64,000 bases of DNA. Source: Buchnera aphidicola (Anoecia corni). Its GTDB lineage: Bacteria > Pseudomonadota > Gammaproteobacteria > Enterobacterales > Enterobacteriaceae. The notes below the pieces were generated by a model that saw nothing but the letters and a program-made list of their open reading frames with translations, searched no databases and was not told the DNA's origin. How positions within the stretch are numbered: the first letter of the stretch is position 1; each line of letters starts with the position of its first letter. Below, one piece after another: positions 20,384-31,938 of this stretch. The stretch lies in the NCBI RefSeq assembly GCF_964056675.1, contig NZ_OZ060371.1, forward strand, positions 124,001-188,000, in the 5' to 3' direction. Both the position numbers and the translations under genes were made by a program.

Positions 20384-21523
20384 TCATCTAGTTAATTCAT
20401 CAAAAAATTTTTTTATTCCATCAAAAAATCTTTTTGATTTTGGACTATTTCTTTTATTTTTAAAATCGTCTAAACTATCTCCAAATTTATGTAGCAATTC
20501 TTTTTGTTCATAACTTAAATTTACTGGAGTTTCCACAACTATTCTGCATAATAAATCTCCTACGTTTCTTGTTCTTACTGATTTAACACCTTTACCTCGT
20601 ATTCTAAGTAATTTTCCAGATTGTGTTTCTGTAGGAATTTTCAACTTAACTTTTCCATCTAATGTTGGAATTTCTATCTCCCCTCCTAAGGCTGCTACAG
20701 GAAAGTTAATTGGTACTTCACAATATAAATCATTTTCGTTTCTCTCAAAAATTGAATGCTTTTTAACTTTAATCTGAACATACAAATCCCCAGAAGATGC
20801 ATTATTTTCTCCCGCTTCACCTTCATTATTTAAACGAATTCTATCGTTAGAATCTATTCCAGGTGGAATTTTTACTAATAATGATTTATTTCTTTTTAAT
20901 CTTCCACATCCAGAACATGAACGACATGGATTTTTTATTATATTTCCTTTTCCATGACATTCAGGACAACTTTGTTGAACAGTAAAAAATCCTTTTCTAA
21001 TGTGTACTTGTCCATTACCGTTACACATTGAACAATTAATCATTTTTTTACTAGAAGTAGTTCCAGTACCACTGCATGTCTTGCACTTTTGAAAAGATAA
21101 TATATGAATTTCTTTAGTAGTACCTTTAACTGCTTCTTCTAAAGTTAGATCTAAATTGTACTGTAAATCTGATCCTTTAACAGATCTATTACGCTTACTA
21201 CCTCCAAAAATGTCTCCAAAAACTTCTCCAAAAATGTCTCCAAAATCTGCTGTAGTAGTAAAACTACTATGGAAATTTCCATTATTATTACTATTTTGAT
21301 CAAAGGCAGAATGCCCATACTGATCATAAGCTTGTCTTTTCTCATGATTAATTAAAACTTCATATGCTTCTTTTACTTCTTTAAACTTTTTTTCAGCACT
21401 TTTATCACCTTGATTTCTATCTGGATGATATTTCATAGCTAATCGCTTATATGCTCGTTTAATTTCTGTTTCTTTTGCTGAATTTTTAATACCCAAAATT
21501 TGATAATAATCTTTTTTTGACAT
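20384..21523 (-). CDS. dnaJ: Chaperone protein DnaJ (Hsp40)
   Basis: Co-chaperone that stimulates DnaK ATPase and delivers unfolded clients. It has 379 residues (E. coli 376). In order: the J domain with YHPDRNQG (HPD about residues 33-35), a Gly/Phe-rich linker (N/S-rich here, about 78-110), four CxxCxGxG-type zinc repeats ([32 protein letters not shown], about residues 145-205), then the C-terminal client-binding domains. The ATG at 21523 has AGGA about nine bases upstream. It follows dnaK by 105 bases in the same operon, separated by a GC-rich hairpin. Confidence 0.98.
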   Translation of the reverse strand: MSKKDYYQILGIKNSAKETEIKRAYKRLAMKYHPDRNQGDKSAEKKFKEVKEAYEVLINHEKRQAYDQYGHSAFDQNSNNNGNFHSSFTTTADFGDIFGEVFGDIFGGSKRNRSVKGSDLQYNLDLTLEEAVKGTTKEIHILSFQKCKTCSGTGTTSSKKMINCSMCNGNGQVHIRKGFFTVQQSCPECHGKGNIIKNPCRSCSGCGRLKRNKSLLVKIPPGIDSNDRIRLNNEGEAGENNASSGDLYVQIKVKKHSIFERNENDLYCEVPINFPVAALGGEIEIPTLDGKVKLKIPTETQSGKLLRIRGKGVKSVRTRNVGDLLCRIVVETPVNLSYEQKELLHKFGDSLDDFKNKRNSPKSKRFFDGIKKFFDELTR

Positions 21524-21552
21524 AGATAATTTTCCTAATCTATAACATACTT

Positions 21553-21585
21553 ACACGGGCGAAGATGAAAACTCTTCGCCCGTGT
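21553..21585 (-). promoter_or_regulatory. GC-rich hairpin in the dnaK-dnaJ intercistronic gap
   Basis: A perfect 13-bp stem (21553-21565 with 21573-21585, seven-base loop) with eight G-C pairs lies between dnaK and dnaJ. No long T run follows on the minus strand, so it is not a classic terminator. It could partly terminate, stabilise the dnaK 3' end or set the DnaK:DnaJ ratio. The structure is seen directly; the role is inference. Confidence 0.7.
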
Positions 21586-21628
21586 TTATTAATTCTAAAA
21601 TAGTTTTACATTTAAAAAAAAGTTCCAA

Positions 21629-23557
21629 TTAACCTTTATTTTTGGGCTCTTTTACTTCTTCAAATTCAGCATCTACTACATTAGAGTTTTTGTTTTCAGA
21701 ATCATTATTAGATTTAACAGATTGATCTTTATTATCCTTTTTACTTAATTCTACTAAAACTGAAGATACTTTAATCAATTGTTGTATTTTATTATTAATA
21801 TTATCTTTATTTTCTTCTTTTAGGGCTTGTTTTAAACTTTTTATAGAAGATTCTATACTAATTTTATCATCTTTTTTTAATTTATTACCATGTTGTAATA
21901 ATTGTTTTTCAGTACTATGAATAACTTGATCACCTTGATTTCTAGTTTGCACTAATTCTTCAAATTTTTGATCAGATTCAGAATTAATTTCTGCATCTCT
22001 AACCATTTTGTTAATTTCATCTTCATTTAAACCAGAAGATGCTTTTATAGTAATTTTCTGTTCTTTTCCAGAATTTTTATCCTTCGCAGAAACATGTAAT
22101 ATTCCATCAGCATCTATATCAAAAGTAACTTCAATTTGAGGAATTCCTCTTGGAGCTGGCTGTATACCATCTAAATTAAATTGTCCTAAAGATTTATTAT
22201 CTTGTGCTCTTTTTCTTTCCCCTTGCAACACATGTATAGTAACAGCAGATTGATTATCTTCTGCAGTAGAAAATACCTGACTATGTTTAGTAGGAACTGT
22301 AGTATTTTTTGCTATTAAAGAAGTCATTACTCCACCCATCGTCTCAATTCCTAAAGATAATGGAGTGACGTCTAATAATAAAACATCTTTAACATCTCCT
22401 GATAAAACTCCTCCCTGAACTGCCGCTCCGACTGCCACTGCTTCGTCCGGATTAACATCTTTTCTTGGTTCTTTTCCAAAAAAATCAGCTACTTGTTTTT
22501 GAACCATAGGCATTCTAGTTTGACCACCTACTAGTATAATATCATTTATATCTTTTATAGTTAATTTAGCATCCTGAAGAGCTAATTCTAACGGTTTAAT
22601 AGATCTAACAATTAAATCTTCTACCAACGATTCTAACTTAGCTCTTGTTACTTTTATGTTTAAATGTTTTGGTCCATTAGAATCTGCTGTTATATACGGT
22701 AAATTAACCTCTGTTTGCTGTGCTGAAGATAATTCTATTTTTGCTTTTTCTGCTGCTTCTTTTAATCTTTGCATAGCTAATGGATCATTTTTTAAATTAA
22801 TACCTTGTTCTTTTTTAAATTCGTCTACTAAATAATTTATTAATCTGCTATCAAAATCTTCTCCACCTAAATGAGTGTCTCCATTTGTAGCAAGTACTTC
22901 AAAAGTTTTTTCTTTATCTACTTCATCAATTTCTATAATTGAAATATCAAAAGTTCCTCCTCCTAAATCATAAACAGCTATTGTTCTATTACCACGTCCT
23001 TTATCTAAACCATATGCTAATGCTGCAGCAGTTGGCTCATTAATGATTCTTTTAACTTCTAGTCCAGCTATTCTACCAGCATCTTTTGTTGCTTGTCGCT
23101 GAGCGTCATTAAAATACGCTGGTACAGTTATCACTGCTTCTTTTATTATCTCTCCTGTATAATCTTCTGCTGTTTTTTTCATTTTTTTTAAAACTTCAGC
23201 TGATATTTGCGGAGGAGCTATTTTTTTATTACCTTTATTACTAACAAGCAACCAAGCATCTCCATTACTAGATTCAGAAATAGTATAAGGCATAATTTCT
23301 ATATCTCGTTGAACTTCTTTATCTCTAAACTTTCTTCCAATCAATCTCTTAATAGCAAATAAAGTATTTTTTGGGTTTGTTATAGCCTGTCTTTTTGCAG
23401 GTTGTCCTACTAATACTTCTCCTTCTTTTGTATAAGCTATTACGGAAGGAGTTGTTCTATCTCCTTCTGAGTTTTCTAATACTCGAGCTTTATTGCCATC
23501 CATAATGGCAACACAAGAGTTGGTTGTTCCCAAGTCTATACCAATAATTTTACTCAT
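21629..23557 (-). CDS. dnaK: Chaperone protein DnaK (Hsp70)
   Basis: ATP-dependent chaperone that works with DnaJ and GrpE, all three encoded in this window. It has 642 residues (E. coli 638). The ATPase domain opens with [16 protein letters not shown] and has [20 protein letters not shown] about residues 140-160, [13 protein letters not shown] about 195-207 and [10 protein letters not shown] about 341-350. The substrate-binding domain starts after the [18 protein letters not shown] linker, and the C-terminus ends in a charged N/D/E/K tail. AGGAG eight bases before the ATG is a strong ribosome site. A sigma-32 type promoter lies about 140 bases upstream. Confidence 0.99.
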   Translation of the reverse strand: MSKIIGIDLGTTNSCVAIMDGNKARVLENSEGDRTTPSVIAYTKEGEVLVGQPAKRQAITNPKNTLFAIKRLIGRKFRDKEVQRDIEIMPYTISESSNGDAWLLVSNKGNKKIAPPQISAEVLKKMKKTAEDYTGEIIKEAVITVPAYFNDAQRQATKDAGRIAGLEVKRIINEPTAAALAYGLDKGRGNRTIAVYDLGGGTFDISIIEIDEVDKEKTFEVLATNGDTHLGGEDFDSRLINYLVDEFKKEQGINLKNDPLAMQRLKEAAEKAKIELSSAQQTEVNLPYITADSNGPKHLNIKVTRAKLESLVEDLIVRSIKPLELALQDAKLTIKDINDIILVGGQTRMPMVQKQVADFFGKEPRKDVNPDEAVAVGAAVQGGVLSGDVKDVLLLDVTPLSLGIETMGGVMTSLIAKNTTVPTKHSQVFSTAEDNQSAVTIHVLQGERKRAQDNKSLGQFNLDGIQPAPRGIPQIEVTFDIDADGILHVSAKDKNSGKEQKITIKASSGLNEDEINKMVRDAEINSESDQKFEELVQTRNQGDQVIHSTEKQLLQHGNKLKKDDKISIESSIKSLKQALKEENKDNINNKIQQLIKVSSVLVELSKKDNKDQSVKSNNDSENKNSNVVDAEFEEVKEPKNKG

Positions 23558-23694
23558 TTTACTTTCTCCTATTTGATGTTGTAATAAATTGGGTGATTCA
23601 ACTGTTATGTAGCCTATACTTTTTTGGCTTTTAATCAGCTAAACATATTATTGGACTATTACTATAAATTAAATTTCAACTATTACAGCAATAC

Positions 23695-23731
23695 CCATTA
23701 AATGGGGGTCTATATTCCACTCATCAAGGGC
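23695..23731 (-). promoter_or_regulatory. Sigma-32 (heat-shock) promoter of dnaK
   Basis: On the minus strand a -35 element CCCTTGATGA (23730-23721) is followed after 13 bases by a -10 element CCCCATTTA (about 23707-23699). This fits the RpoH consensus (CTTGAA, 13-15 bases, CCCCATNT) and closely resembles the E. coli dnaK P1 promoter as I remember it. It implies a leader of about 130 bases. The C-rich run is conspicuous in AT-rich spacer DNA. Confidence 0.85.
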
Positions 23732-24241
23732 ATAATAGAAAAATATTTAAAATAAAATATTGAGCTAAGAAAATTTGTTACGAAAGTTAATTACATAGAA
23801 TTAATATTTAATATATATACTATAATACTCACATTTATTTTAAAATTTGTATTATAAAAAATAATATTTATATTTAACTTGTATTTCATTAAATTTAATT
23901 TAAAAAAAATGATTAATTCCTAAATAAAAATTCATTTATGCATAGAATTTGCATTCTATTTACTTAAAATATACATATGTAAATATGAATAATTACTTTA
24001 TGATTTTTTTTATAGATGTATAATTTAATAAAATTAAATTAAAACAATTTATAATATAAAATATAATTTCGTTATAATGAATTATACTTTTAAAAAACAT
24101 ACTAACACGCGTTTATTATTTCAAAATTGAGTTTTAACATATATTACTAAATAATATACACTGTTTTTATAATTTTATTTTATTAAAATTCGATTGTAAA
24201 ATAATATGTGCAAACCATTCTAATGAAAATGAGTTATCAAA
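23732..24241. other. Divergent AT spacer between the dnaK promoter and nuoA
   Basis: About 510 bases with no gene. It should carry the promoter of the 15-kb nuo operon. Candidate -10-like TA-rich hexamers are numerous and I cannot choose one. Nothing else is recognisable. Confidence 0.4.
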
Positions 24242-24631
24242 TTGAATAAAACACAAATTTTGTCATACATACCAGTGATATCTTTTATTTTAACTTCTTT
24301 ATTTATATGCTCTATAATACTATTTCTAGGTTACATTCTAGGCGGAAAATCTAATTCTAATAAAAAAAACATTCCTTTTGAATCAGGAATAACTTCAATC
24401 GGAAATACAAAAATTAGATTTTCAATACATTTCTACTTAATTGCTATGTTTTTTGTAATATTTGATATAGAAAGTATCTATTTGTACTCTTGGTCAGTAA
24501 GTATTCATTTTAGTAAATGGACTGGTTTTATTGAAGCAATATTATTTATAACAACTCTATTAATAAGTCTTTTTTATTTATTCTCTACAAAATCTTTATA
24601 TTGGAACGAAAAAAAAAAAAATAAATACTAA
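24242..24631 (+). CDS. nuoA: NADH-quinone oxidoreductase subunit A
   Basis: Small membrane subunit of complex I, at the junction of the peripheral and membrane arms. It has 129 residues with three hydrophobic segments. The conserved loop has NIPFESGITSIG about residues 43-54, followed by the FYLIAMFFVIFDIESIYLY block. I use the TTG at 24242 because no ATG is available upstream in frame and GAG lies eight bases before it. Nearby ATGs at 24223 and 24229 are in another frame that stops at once. The last codons contain a run of 13 As that stays in frame. First gene of the nuo operon. Confidence 0.94.
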   Translation: MNKTQILSYIPVISFILTSLFICSIILFLGYILGGKSNSNKKNIPFESGITSIGNTKIRFSIHFYLIAMFFVIFDIESIYLYSWSVSIHFSKWTGFIEAILFITTLLISLFYLFSTKSLYWNEKKKNKY

Positions 24632-24672
24632 CTATTATCTTTATTTAAAATTAGAGTTATCACATATAAATT

Positions 24673-25326
24673 ATGAAATATACAATCACTAAAGTAAATT
24701 TAAAAAACAAAAATTATCCTATACAAAAAAAAATAACCATAAAAGACCCTTTAGAAAAAAATAAAAATAATAATATTTTTATGGGAACATTGAAAAATAT
24801 TATAAATTATATAGTTAATTGGGGAAGAAAAAATTCACTATGGCCTTTTAATTTTGGATTATCTTGCTGTTATGTAGAGATGGTAACAGCATTTACATCT
24901 GTACATGATATTTCTCGATTCGGTTCAGAAGTTCTAAGAGCTTCCCCTCGCCAAGCTGATGTTATGATTATAGCAGGTACTCCATTTATTAAAATGGCAC
25001 CAATCATACAACGTTTGTATGATCAAATGCTGGAACCAAAATGGGTCATATCTATGGGGGCTTGTGCTAACTCAGGAGGTATGTACGATATTTACTCTGT
25101 AGTGCAAGGAGTTGATAAATTTTTACCAGTTGATGTCTATATACCAGGATGCCCACCAAGACCAGAAGCTTATATTCAAGCATTAATGCTGCTACAAGAT
25201 TCTATTGCTAAAGAACGTCGACCTTTATCTTGGATAATAGGAGATCAAGGAGTGTATAAAGCTAAAATGCCTTCTCAAAAAAATAAAAAAAACGATAAAA
25301 TTATTGATATTAAACATATTGATTAA
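24673..25326 (+). CDS. nuoB: NADH-quinone oxidoreductase subunit B
   Basis: Peripheral-arm subunit that carries the terminal iron-sulfur cluster N2, which reduces quinone. It has 217 residues (E. coli 220). Cluster ligands are visible in [10 protein letters not shown] (adjacent Cys pair about residues 64-65), [13 protein letters not shown] (about 128-140) and [11 protein letters not shown] (about 156-166). [18 protein letters not shown] is the family block. It lies 41 bases after nuoA. The C-terminal 20 residues are Lys/Asp-rich and poorly conserved. Confidence 0.97.
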   Translation: MKYTITKVNLKNKNYPIQKKITIKDPLEKNKNNNIFMGTLKNIINYIVNWGRKNSLWPFNFGLSCCYVEMVTAFTSVHDISRFGSEVLRASPRQADVMIIAGTPFIKMAPIIQRLYDQMLEPKWVISMGACANSGGMYDIYSVVQGVDKFLPVDVYIPGCPPRPEAYIQALMLLQDSIAKERRPLSWIIGDQGVYKAKMPSQKNKKNDKIIDIKHID

Positions 25327-25466
25327 TAAACACTACTATATATATATTTTTTTTACAAGTAAATGTTCAAGTTTAATTACATTTAAAGTTCTTACCAATT
25401 ATTTATACAACAGCAAAATTACTAATTATCTATTGATTACATTCAATAAAGTGTACTGTATAATTT

Positions 25467-27272
25467 ATGATAAATAAAAAATTATTACCAAAAAATAATA
25501 AACCAAATATCTATAATTCTTATGATAAAAATACTAATGATACTATTCAAAAATTATTTATTAAATTTGACGAAAAAAACTTTTTTTTTCAACCTACTAA
25601 AATAGGTTATCCTGTTCTTTGGATAAAAAAAAAAATAATTCTAGATGTTACTAGTTTTTTAAAAAATATGTCTAAACCGTATTCTATGTTGTACGACTTA
25701 CATGGAGTAGATGAACGATCACGTGTTTTTAAAAAACATATTCCAAATTCTGATTTTTCTGTTTTTTATCATCTATTATCTATCGAAAGAAACTGCGATA
25801 TAATATTAAAAGTACCTCTTTTAAATCACGATCTAAAAATTCCTACTATTACTAATTTATTTAAAAATGCAAACTGGTATGAAAGAGAAACCTATGAAAT
25901 GTTTGGAATTTTTTTTGAAAACCATCCTAATTTAACAAATATTTTAATGCCGAGAAATTGGAAAGGACATCCTCTGCGAAAAGACTATCCTGCTAGAGCA
26001 ACTGAACTCCATCCATACTATTTAACAAAAGAAAAAGAAATTTCTGAAATGGAAGCATTATCCTTTAAACCAGAAAAATGGGGAATGAAAAAATCTAAAA
26101 AAAACTCTGATTTCATGTTTCTAAATTTTGGTCCTAACCATCCATCTTCTCACGGAGCTTTCAGGATAATACTTCAACTAGACGGAGAAAAAATTGTTGA
26201 TTGCGTTCCTGATATAGGTTATCACCATCGAGGAGCTGAAAAAATGGCTGAAAGACAAACTTGGCATTCCTATATTCCCTATACAGATAGAATAGAATAC
26301 TTAGGTGGATGTGTTAACGAAATGCCATACATTTTAGCAGTTGAGAAATTAGCTAATATAGTAGTTCCTGAAAGAGTTAAAGTTATTAGAATAATGCTAT
26401 CGGAATTATTTAGAATCAATAGTCATCTTCTATATATTTCTACATTTATTCAGGATATAGGAGCTATGAGTCCGGTTTTTTTTGCTTTTACTGATAGACA
26501 AAAAATTTATAATTTAATTGAATTTATTACCGGAGCTAGAATGCATCCAGCATGGTTTCGAATTGGAGGTGTTGCTCAAGATTTACCAAAAGGATGGGAT
26601 AAATTATTAAAAATAATAATAGATTGGATACCTAATCGATTAAAAAAATATGTTGATATCTCATTAAAAAACAGTATTTTAATATCACGTTCAAAAGGCA
26701 TTGCGACATACTCTAAAGAAGAAGCTTTATCCTGGGGAGTTACAGGAGCAGGATTGCGGGCTACAGGAATAAATTTCGATATAAGAAAATATAGACCTTA
26801 TTCTGGATATGAAAACTTTGAATTTGAAATTCCAATAGGAAATAATATAAGCGATTCTTATTCAAGAGTTATGTTAAAGGTAGAAGAAATTTATCAAAGT
26901 ATTTCTATACTTAAACAATGTTTAAATAATATGCCAGAAGGCGATTTTAAAGCAAATCATCCTTTAACAACTCCTCCAATTAAAGATAACGTATTGAATC
27001 ATATTGAATCTATGATTACTCATTTTTTACAAGTATCCTGGGGTCCAGTTCTAAAAAACAATGAATCTTTTCAAATGATTGAAGCAACAAAAGGAATCAA
27101 TAGTTACTATCTAATTAGCGATGGTGGAACTATGAGTTATCGTACTAGAATAAGAACTCCAAGCTTCCCCCACTTACAACAAATACCTTCTGTTATTTCT
27201 GGTTCTTTAATATCAGATTTAGTAGTTTATTTAGGTAGCATAGACTTTGTTATGTCAGATGTGGATCGATAA
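25467..27272 (+). CDS. nuoC: NADH-quinone oxidoreductase subunit C/D fusion
   Basis: Fused NuoC (30-kDa-like) and NuoD (49-kDa-like) subunits of the peripheral arm, as in enterobacteria (symbol often nuoC or nuoCD). It has 601 residues, about the E. coli length. The NuoC part (about 1-195) has [19 protein letters not shown] and the HPLRKDYPA end signature. NuoD follows with [13 protein letters not shown] (about residue 222), [14 protein letters not shown], RDxGAMSPVF-like and the C-terminal [11 protein letters not shown] and [11 protein letters not shown]. An A11 tract (25625-25635) is in frame. A 140-base gap separates it from nuoB; nuoE begins four bases after its stop. Confidence 0.98.
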   Translation: MINKKLLPKNNKPNIYNSYDKNTNDTIQKLFIKFDEKNFFFQPTKIGYPVLWIKKKIILDVTSFLKNMSKPYSMLYDLHGVDERSRVFKKHIPNSDFSVFYHLLSIERNCDIILKVPLLNHDLKIPTITNLFKNANWYERETYEMFGIFFENHPNLTNILMPRNWKGHPLRKDYPARATELHPYYLTKEKEISEMEALSFKPEKWGMKKSKKNSDFMFLNFGPNHPSSHGAFRIILQLDGEKIVDCVPDIGYHHRGAEKMAERQTWHSYIPYTDRIEYLGGCVNEMPYILAVEKLANIVVPERVKVIRIMLSELFRINSHLLYISTFIQDIGAMSPVFFAFTDRQKIYNLIEFITGARMHPAWFRIGGVAQDLPKGWDKLLKIIIDWIPNRLKKYVDISLKNSILISRSKGIATYSKEEALSWGVTGAGLRATGINFDIRKYRPYSGYENFEFEIPIGNNISDSYSRVMLKVEEIYQSISILKQCLNNMPEGDFKANHPLTTPPIKDNVLNHIESMITHFLQVSWGPVLKNNESFQMIEATKGINSYYLISDGGTMSYRTRIRTPSFPHLQQIPSVISGSLISDLVVYLGSIDFVMSDVDR

Positions 27273-27275
27273 ATC

Positions 27276-27788
27276 ATGAAAATAAATAAAATAAAACAAA
27301 ATACTATTATTTTTCAACAATTTCAGTTAAGTGAAATTGAAATAAAAGAAATAGAAAAAGAAAAAAAAAAATATAAAACAAATAAAGCTGTGTCTATTGA
27401 AGCCCTTAAAATAGTGCAAAAGTATAGAGGATGGATTTCTACTAATTCTATACATGCTATATCAAAAATATTAAATATTTCTAGCAATGAAATTGAAGAG
27501 GTTGCTACATTCTATAGTCAGATATTTAGAAAACCAGTTGGAAACTATATAATTCGTTACTGTGATAGTATTGTCTGTTATATAAACAATGTCCAAAAAA
27601 TAAAATCCTGTTTAGAAGAAATCCTCAAAATAAAATCAGGGGAAACTACTAAAAATAAAAGATTTACTTTATTACCTACTTGCTGTTTAGGTTTTTGCGA
27701 CAAAAGTCCTGTTATTTCTATAAACTCATATTATTATCCACAAGTTACAGTAGAATCTATTATATTTATTTTGGAACAGTATTCATGA
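27276..27788 (+). CDS. nuoE: NADH-quinone oxidoreductase subunit E
   Basis: 24-kDa-like thioredoxin-fold subunit holding the [2Fe-2S] cluster N1a next to NuoF. It has 170 residues (about 166 in E. coli). Cluster cysteines are visible in YCDSIVCYI (about residues 95-103) and [15 protein letters not shown] (about 132-146). The helical N-terminal part has [18 protein letters not shown] and the VATFYSQIF block. Its TGA overlaps the nuoF ATG (ATGA), so the two are translationally coupled. Confidence 0.97.
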   Translation: MKINKIKQNTIIFQQFQLSEIEIKEIEKEKKKYKTNKAVSIEALKIVQKYRGWISTNSIHAISKILNISSNEIEEVATFYSQIFRKPVGNYIIRYCDSIVCYINNVQKIKSCLEEILKIKSGETTKNKRFTLLPTCCLGFCDKSPVISINSYYYPQVTVESIIFILEQYS

Positions 27789-29071
27789 AAAAAAAAAACA
27801 AAAAACTAGAAGAAACTCATCCTCTAACATGGAGACTACGTGAAGACCAAGAAACTATATTCATTGATGAGTATTTAAAAAAAAATGGCTATGCAGGATT
27901 AAAAAAAGCTATAAAAAAATTATCTCCTAATGAAGTAATAAAAAAAGTTATCAATTCTGAACTAAAAGGTAGAGGAGGAGCTGGATTTCCTACAGGAATG
28001 AAATGGGAGTTAATGAAAAAATCTAATAAAAAAAATACTAAATATGAACGATTTTTAATCTGTAATGCAGACGAAATGGAACCAGGAACATACAAAGATA
28101 AACTATTAATGGAAAAAAATCCGCATTTACTAATAGAAGGTATTATTTTATCTTCTTATGCCCTAAACGTTCCAACTAGCTATATTTTTTTAAGAGGAGA
28201 ATATATAGAATCTAATTATTTTTTAAAAAAAGCAATAAAAGAAGCAATGAACAAGGGTTTTTTAGGTGAAAAAATCTTAGGAAGTGATTTTAATTTAAAT
28301 ATATTCATTCATACTGGAGCAGGTCGTTATATTTGCGGAGAAGAAACTGCTTTAATTAATTCTTTAGAAGGAAAAAGAGCTAACCCAAGATTCAAACCTC
28401 CTTTCCCTGCAAATATTGGACTATGGGGGAAACCAACATGCGTCAATAATGTTGAAACTTTATGTAATATTCCAGCTATCATTTTACATGGAATAACATG
28501 GTATAAAAAATTATCAAAAACTAAAGATCATGGAACAAAAATGATGGGATTTTCTGGTAAAGTTAATAAACCAGGAGTATGGGAGTTACCTTTTGGAATT
28601 ACTGCACGAGAACTTTTAGAAGATTATGCAGAAGGCATGCAAAATAATTTAAAATTAAAAGCATGGCTACCTGGAGGAGCTGGAACAGACTTTTTAACAC
28701 ACAAACATTTAGATACACCTATAGATTTTACTAATATTTATAAAGCAGGAAGTCGATTGGGTACTGCAATATCTATTGCGATTGATGAAAAAACTAATAT
28801 TGTACCCTTACTTATTAATTTAGAAGATTTTTTTTCTAGAGAATCATGCGGTTGGTGTACACCATGTAGAGAAGGATTACCTTGGAGCCTAAAAATACTA
28901 AAAAAAATAGAATCAGGATTAGGGAATATAGAAGACATAGAAAATTTGGATAAAATTTGCACAGATTTAAGTCCAGGAAAAACTTTCTGTGCCCATGCTC
29001 CTGGAGCTGTGTCTCCATTAAAAAGTGCCATAAAATACTTTATTTCTGATTTTAAAAAATATTTTATTTAA
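27785..29071 (+). CDS. nuoF: NADH-quinone oxidoreductase subunit F (NADH- and FMN-binding)
   Basis: 51-kDa-like subunit that oxidises NADH through FMN and passes electrons to cluster N3. I start at the ATG at 27785, overlapping the nuoE stop, which gives 428 residues (E. coli about 445); a longer upstream opening has no family similarity. Motifs: the NADH-binding [13 protein letters not shown] about residue 61, the FMN region [13 protein letters not shown] about 91-103, [19 protein letters not shown] about 177-195, and the N3 ligands in [12 protein letters not shown] plus [10 protein letters not shown]. The start codon is followed by an A11 tract in frame. It needs FMN, although ribF is broken in this window. 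Confidence 0.97.
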   Translation: MKKKNKKLEETHPLTWRLREDQETIFIDEYLKKNGYAGLKKAIKKLSPNEVIKKVINSELKGRGGAGFPTGMKWELMKKSNKKNTKYERFLICNADEMEPGTYKDKLLMEKNPHLLIEGIILSSYALNVPTSYIFLRGEYIESNYFLKKAIKEAMNKGFLGEKILGSDFNLNIFIHTGAGRYICGEETALINSLEGKRANPRFKPPFPANIGLWGKPTCVNNVETLCNIPAIILHGITWYKKLSKTKDHGTKMMGFSGKVNKPGVWELPFGITARELLEDYAEGMQNNLKLKAWLPGGAGTDFLTHKHLDTPIDFTNIYKAGSRLGTAISIAIDEKTNIVPLLINLEDFFSRESCGWCTPCREGLPWSLKILKKIESGLGNIEDIENLDKICTDLSPGKTFCAHAPGAVSPLKSAIKYFISDFKKYFI

Positions 29072-29211
29072 TTATCTAAAAATTAAAAAATCTATGTTCA
29101 AAATATTTATTTAAAATACATCTATATATATAGAAAATATTTACGCAAAATACGTTTATATAATTACTCTTATTTTTAATAAATAAATATTTAATTCGTT
29201 TGGAAAAAATT

Positions 29212-31938
29212 ATGTTTACTATCTTTATAGATAAAAAAAATTATACTGTGAAAAAATCAGAAAACTTGTTACATACTTGCTTATCTATTGGAATTAATTT
29301 GCCGTATTTTTGTTGGCATCCAACTTTAGGAAGTATAGGAGCATGTAGACAATGTGCTGTAAAAATATATTCAAATAAAAAAGACCCATTAGGTCGAATA
29401 ACAATGGCTTGTATGACTCCTATTCAAAATAATATGATAATATCTATTAATGAAAAAGAGGTTAAAAATTTTAGAAAAAATAATATTGAATACCTTATGA
29501 TCCATCATCCACATGACTGTCCTGTATGCGCAGAAGGTGGAAATTGTCACTTACAAGATATGACTGTTATGGCAAAACACCATAATAGAAAGTATAATTT
29601 TTCTAAAAAAACATACAATAATCAATATTTAGGACATTTTATATCTCATGAAATGAATCGTTGTATTTCTTGTTACCGTTGTGTTCGATACTATAAAGAT
29701 TATTGCGACGGAAAAGATTTTGGAGTATATGGATCAGGTCAAAGAATGTATTTTGGACGTTTAGAATCCGGAGAATTGGACAACGAACATTCAGGAAATT
29801 TAATTGAAATTTGTCCTACTGGCGTTTTTACTGATAAATTGCATAAAAAACATTATAATAGAAAATGGGATATGCAATATTCTCCTAATATATGCCAGCA
29901 TTGTAGTATAGGATGTAATATTCTATCAGGAGAAAGATATGGGTATATTAGACGTATAGAAAATAGATATAACTATAATATTAATCAATATTTCATTTGC
30001 GATTTAGGAAGATTTGGATACGGATATTCTAATTTAAAAAACAGAATAAAAAATCCTTACATTATTAAAAACAAAAAAAAAATTTGTTTAAGTTCACAAA
30101 AAGCTTGTAATATTGCGGCAACAATAATTAAAAGTTCTAATAAAATTATAGGAATAGGTTCTAGTAGAGCAAGTTTAGAGAGCAATTATGCATTGTTGAA
30201 ATTAGTAGGAAAGAAAAATTTTTCTAATGGAATGTTAGATTCAGAATATAAAAGCATTCTTTTATTTATAAAATTATTAGAAAATAGCGGACTAAAATCT
30301 ATTTCTTTAAAAGAAATAGAAGAATGTGATTCCATACTAATAATTGGAGAAGATATTACTCAAACTTCTTCTAGAATGGCTCTATCTATAAGACAAGCAA
30401 TAAAAATGAAATTAACAAAAGAAGCAATTAAAAATGACATCCCTCATTGGCATTCTCAAGGAATTAAAAACTTTTCAGAAGATCTGAAAAATTTCTTATT
30501 TTTTATAGGATCTACTAAAACTAAATTAGACGATGTTACAACCTACAGCTATATTGGATCTATTCAAAATCAAATAAATATCCTAAATTTAATTTATGAT
30601 TTTATTGCAAAAAAAGATTTAACTTCTTATAAATTCAATAAAAAAACACAAGAAAAAGTTTTTCTTATTTGTAATTCTCTAATAAAATCAAAAAAACCTC
30701 TTATTATTTCTGGAAGTCGATCAAGTAATTCTACTATACTAAAAATAGCATTTAATATTTCGCAATCCTTATATTTACTAAATTCTAATACAAAAATCGC
30801 ATTTCTTCCATATGCCTCTAATAGTATAGGTGTTAGTTTATTTGGAGGAATGACCTTAAATCAAGCAGTTAATACTATTATTAATAAAAAAATTAACACT
30901 CTAATTATTATGGAAAATAACTTATATCATTGGATGACAAAAAATACAATTGATTTAATTTTTAAAAAGGTCAAAACAATTTTAGTATTAGATCATCAAA
31001 AAACAACAACTCTTAAGCAAGCAAACCTTGTTTTCCCTTCTTCAAATTCTTTCGAAAGTTCAGGAACAGTCGTTAATTATGAAGGCAGAGCTCAAAGATT
31101 TTTTAAAACATATTCTGCAAAATTTTTAAACAAAAAAAATAAAGCAAAAGAAAGCTGGAAATGGATTTACAAAATCTACAATAAAATTAACAAAAATACA
31201 ATACATGATATATCACTAGATAAAATTACAAAACTGTATTCGTCTTTTTCTTCTTATTTTACTCCATTAGAACAAATGTTACCTACTGCCAATACTAAAA
31301 TTTTCGAACAAAAAGTACCACGTTCTCCTAATCGAGCTAGCGGAAGAACAGCACTTCGATCTCATATCAATATACATGAACCTCAACAACCAGAAGATAC
31401 TGATAGTATGTTTTCATTCTCTATGGAAGGATCAAATAGATTTTACGAATATTCTTCTTACATTCCATTTGTTTGGTCTCCTGGTTGGAATTCACCTCAA
31501 GCGTGGAATAAATTTCAAAAAGAAATAGGTGGAGATTTAAAGAATGGAAGCCCTGGTATTCTTTTATTTAAAGAAAAAATAAAAAAAACAATATTTTTTT
31601 CCATTAACAAAAAAAAATACTCAACAAAAAAAAATTTTTTTACTATTGTACCTTATTATACTCTATTTGGAACGGATGAAATATCACAATATTCTCCTGA
31701 AATACATCACAAAATCTGCTCAATTTATGCATTAATCAATGCTGAAGATGCTAAAGAAAAAAATTTAGAATCAGGTTCTATAATTATATTTCAATGCTTA
31801 GACCAAACTTTTCATATGTCTATTAAATTATCTAAAACTTTATCTTCCAAAAACATTGCTTTACCTTTAGGAAGAATAGGTTTTCCTTATACATTATTAG
31901 GAAAAACTATAGTCAATTTTCAGGAAGTAATAATATGA
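29212..31938 (+). CDS. nuoG: NADH-quinone oxidoreductase subunit G
   Basis: 75-kDa-like peripheral-arm subunit with several iron-sulfur clusters. I choose ATG 29212, not the TTG at 29200, because [13 protein letters not shown] aligns with the family N-terminus, GGA lies eight bases upstream and the length is 908 residues, the same as E. coli. N-terminal 2Fe-2S ligands appear in [36 protein letters not shown] gives the His-ligated cluster, [11 protein letters not shown] with EICPTG the 4Fe-4S cluster, and [10 protein letters not shown] the extra enterobacterial cluster. The rest is a divergent molybdopterin-oxidoreductase-like domain. Its TGA overlaps nuoH. Confidence 0.97.
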   Translation: MFTIFIDKKNYTVKKSENLLHTCLSIGINLPYFCWHPTLGSIGACRQCAVKIYSNKKDPLGRITMACMTPIQNNMIISINEKEVKNFRKNNIEYLMIHHPHDCPVCAEGGNCHLQDMTVMAKHHNRKYNFSKKTYNNQYLGHFISHEMNRCISCYRCVRYYKDYCDGKDFGVYGSGQRMYFGRLESGELDNEHSGNLIEICPTGVFTDKLHKKHYNRKWDMQYSPNICQHCSIGCNILSGERYGYIRRIENRYNYNINQYFICDLGRFGYGYSNLKNRIKNPYIIKNKKKICLSSQKACNIAATIIKSSNKIIGIGSSRASLESNYALLKLVGKKNFSNGMLDSEYKSILLFIKLLENSGLKSISLKEIEECDSILIIGEDITQTSSRMALSIRQAIKMKLTKEAIKNDIPHWHSQGIKNFSEDLKNFLFFIGSTKTKLDDVTTYSYIGSIQNQINILNLIYDFIAKKDLTSYKFNKKTQEKVFLICNSLIKSKKPLIISGSRSSNSTILKIAFNISQSLYLLNSNTKIAFLPYASNSIGVSLFGGMTLNQAVNTIINKKINTLIIMENNLYHWMTKNTIDLIFKKVKTILVLDHQKTTTLKQANLVFPSSNSFESSGTVVNYEGRAQRFFKTYSAKFLNKKNKAKESWKWIYKIYNKINKNTIHDISLDKITKLYSSFSSYFTPLEQMLPTANTKIFEQKVPRSPNRASGRTALRSHINIHEPQQPEDTDSMFSFSMEGSNRFYEYSSYIPFVWSPGWNSPQAWNKFQKEIGGDLKNGSPGILLFKEKIKKTIFFSINKKKYSTKKNFFTIVPYYTLFGTDEISQYSPEIHHKICSIYALINAEDAKEKNLESGSIIIFQCLDQTFHMSIKLSKTLSSKNIALPLGRIGFPYTLLGKTIVNFQEVII

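Noticed and set aside
29200..29211. TTG start for nuoG
   Set aside because: The ATG at 29212 gives the E. coli length and a better-spaced GGA ribosome site.
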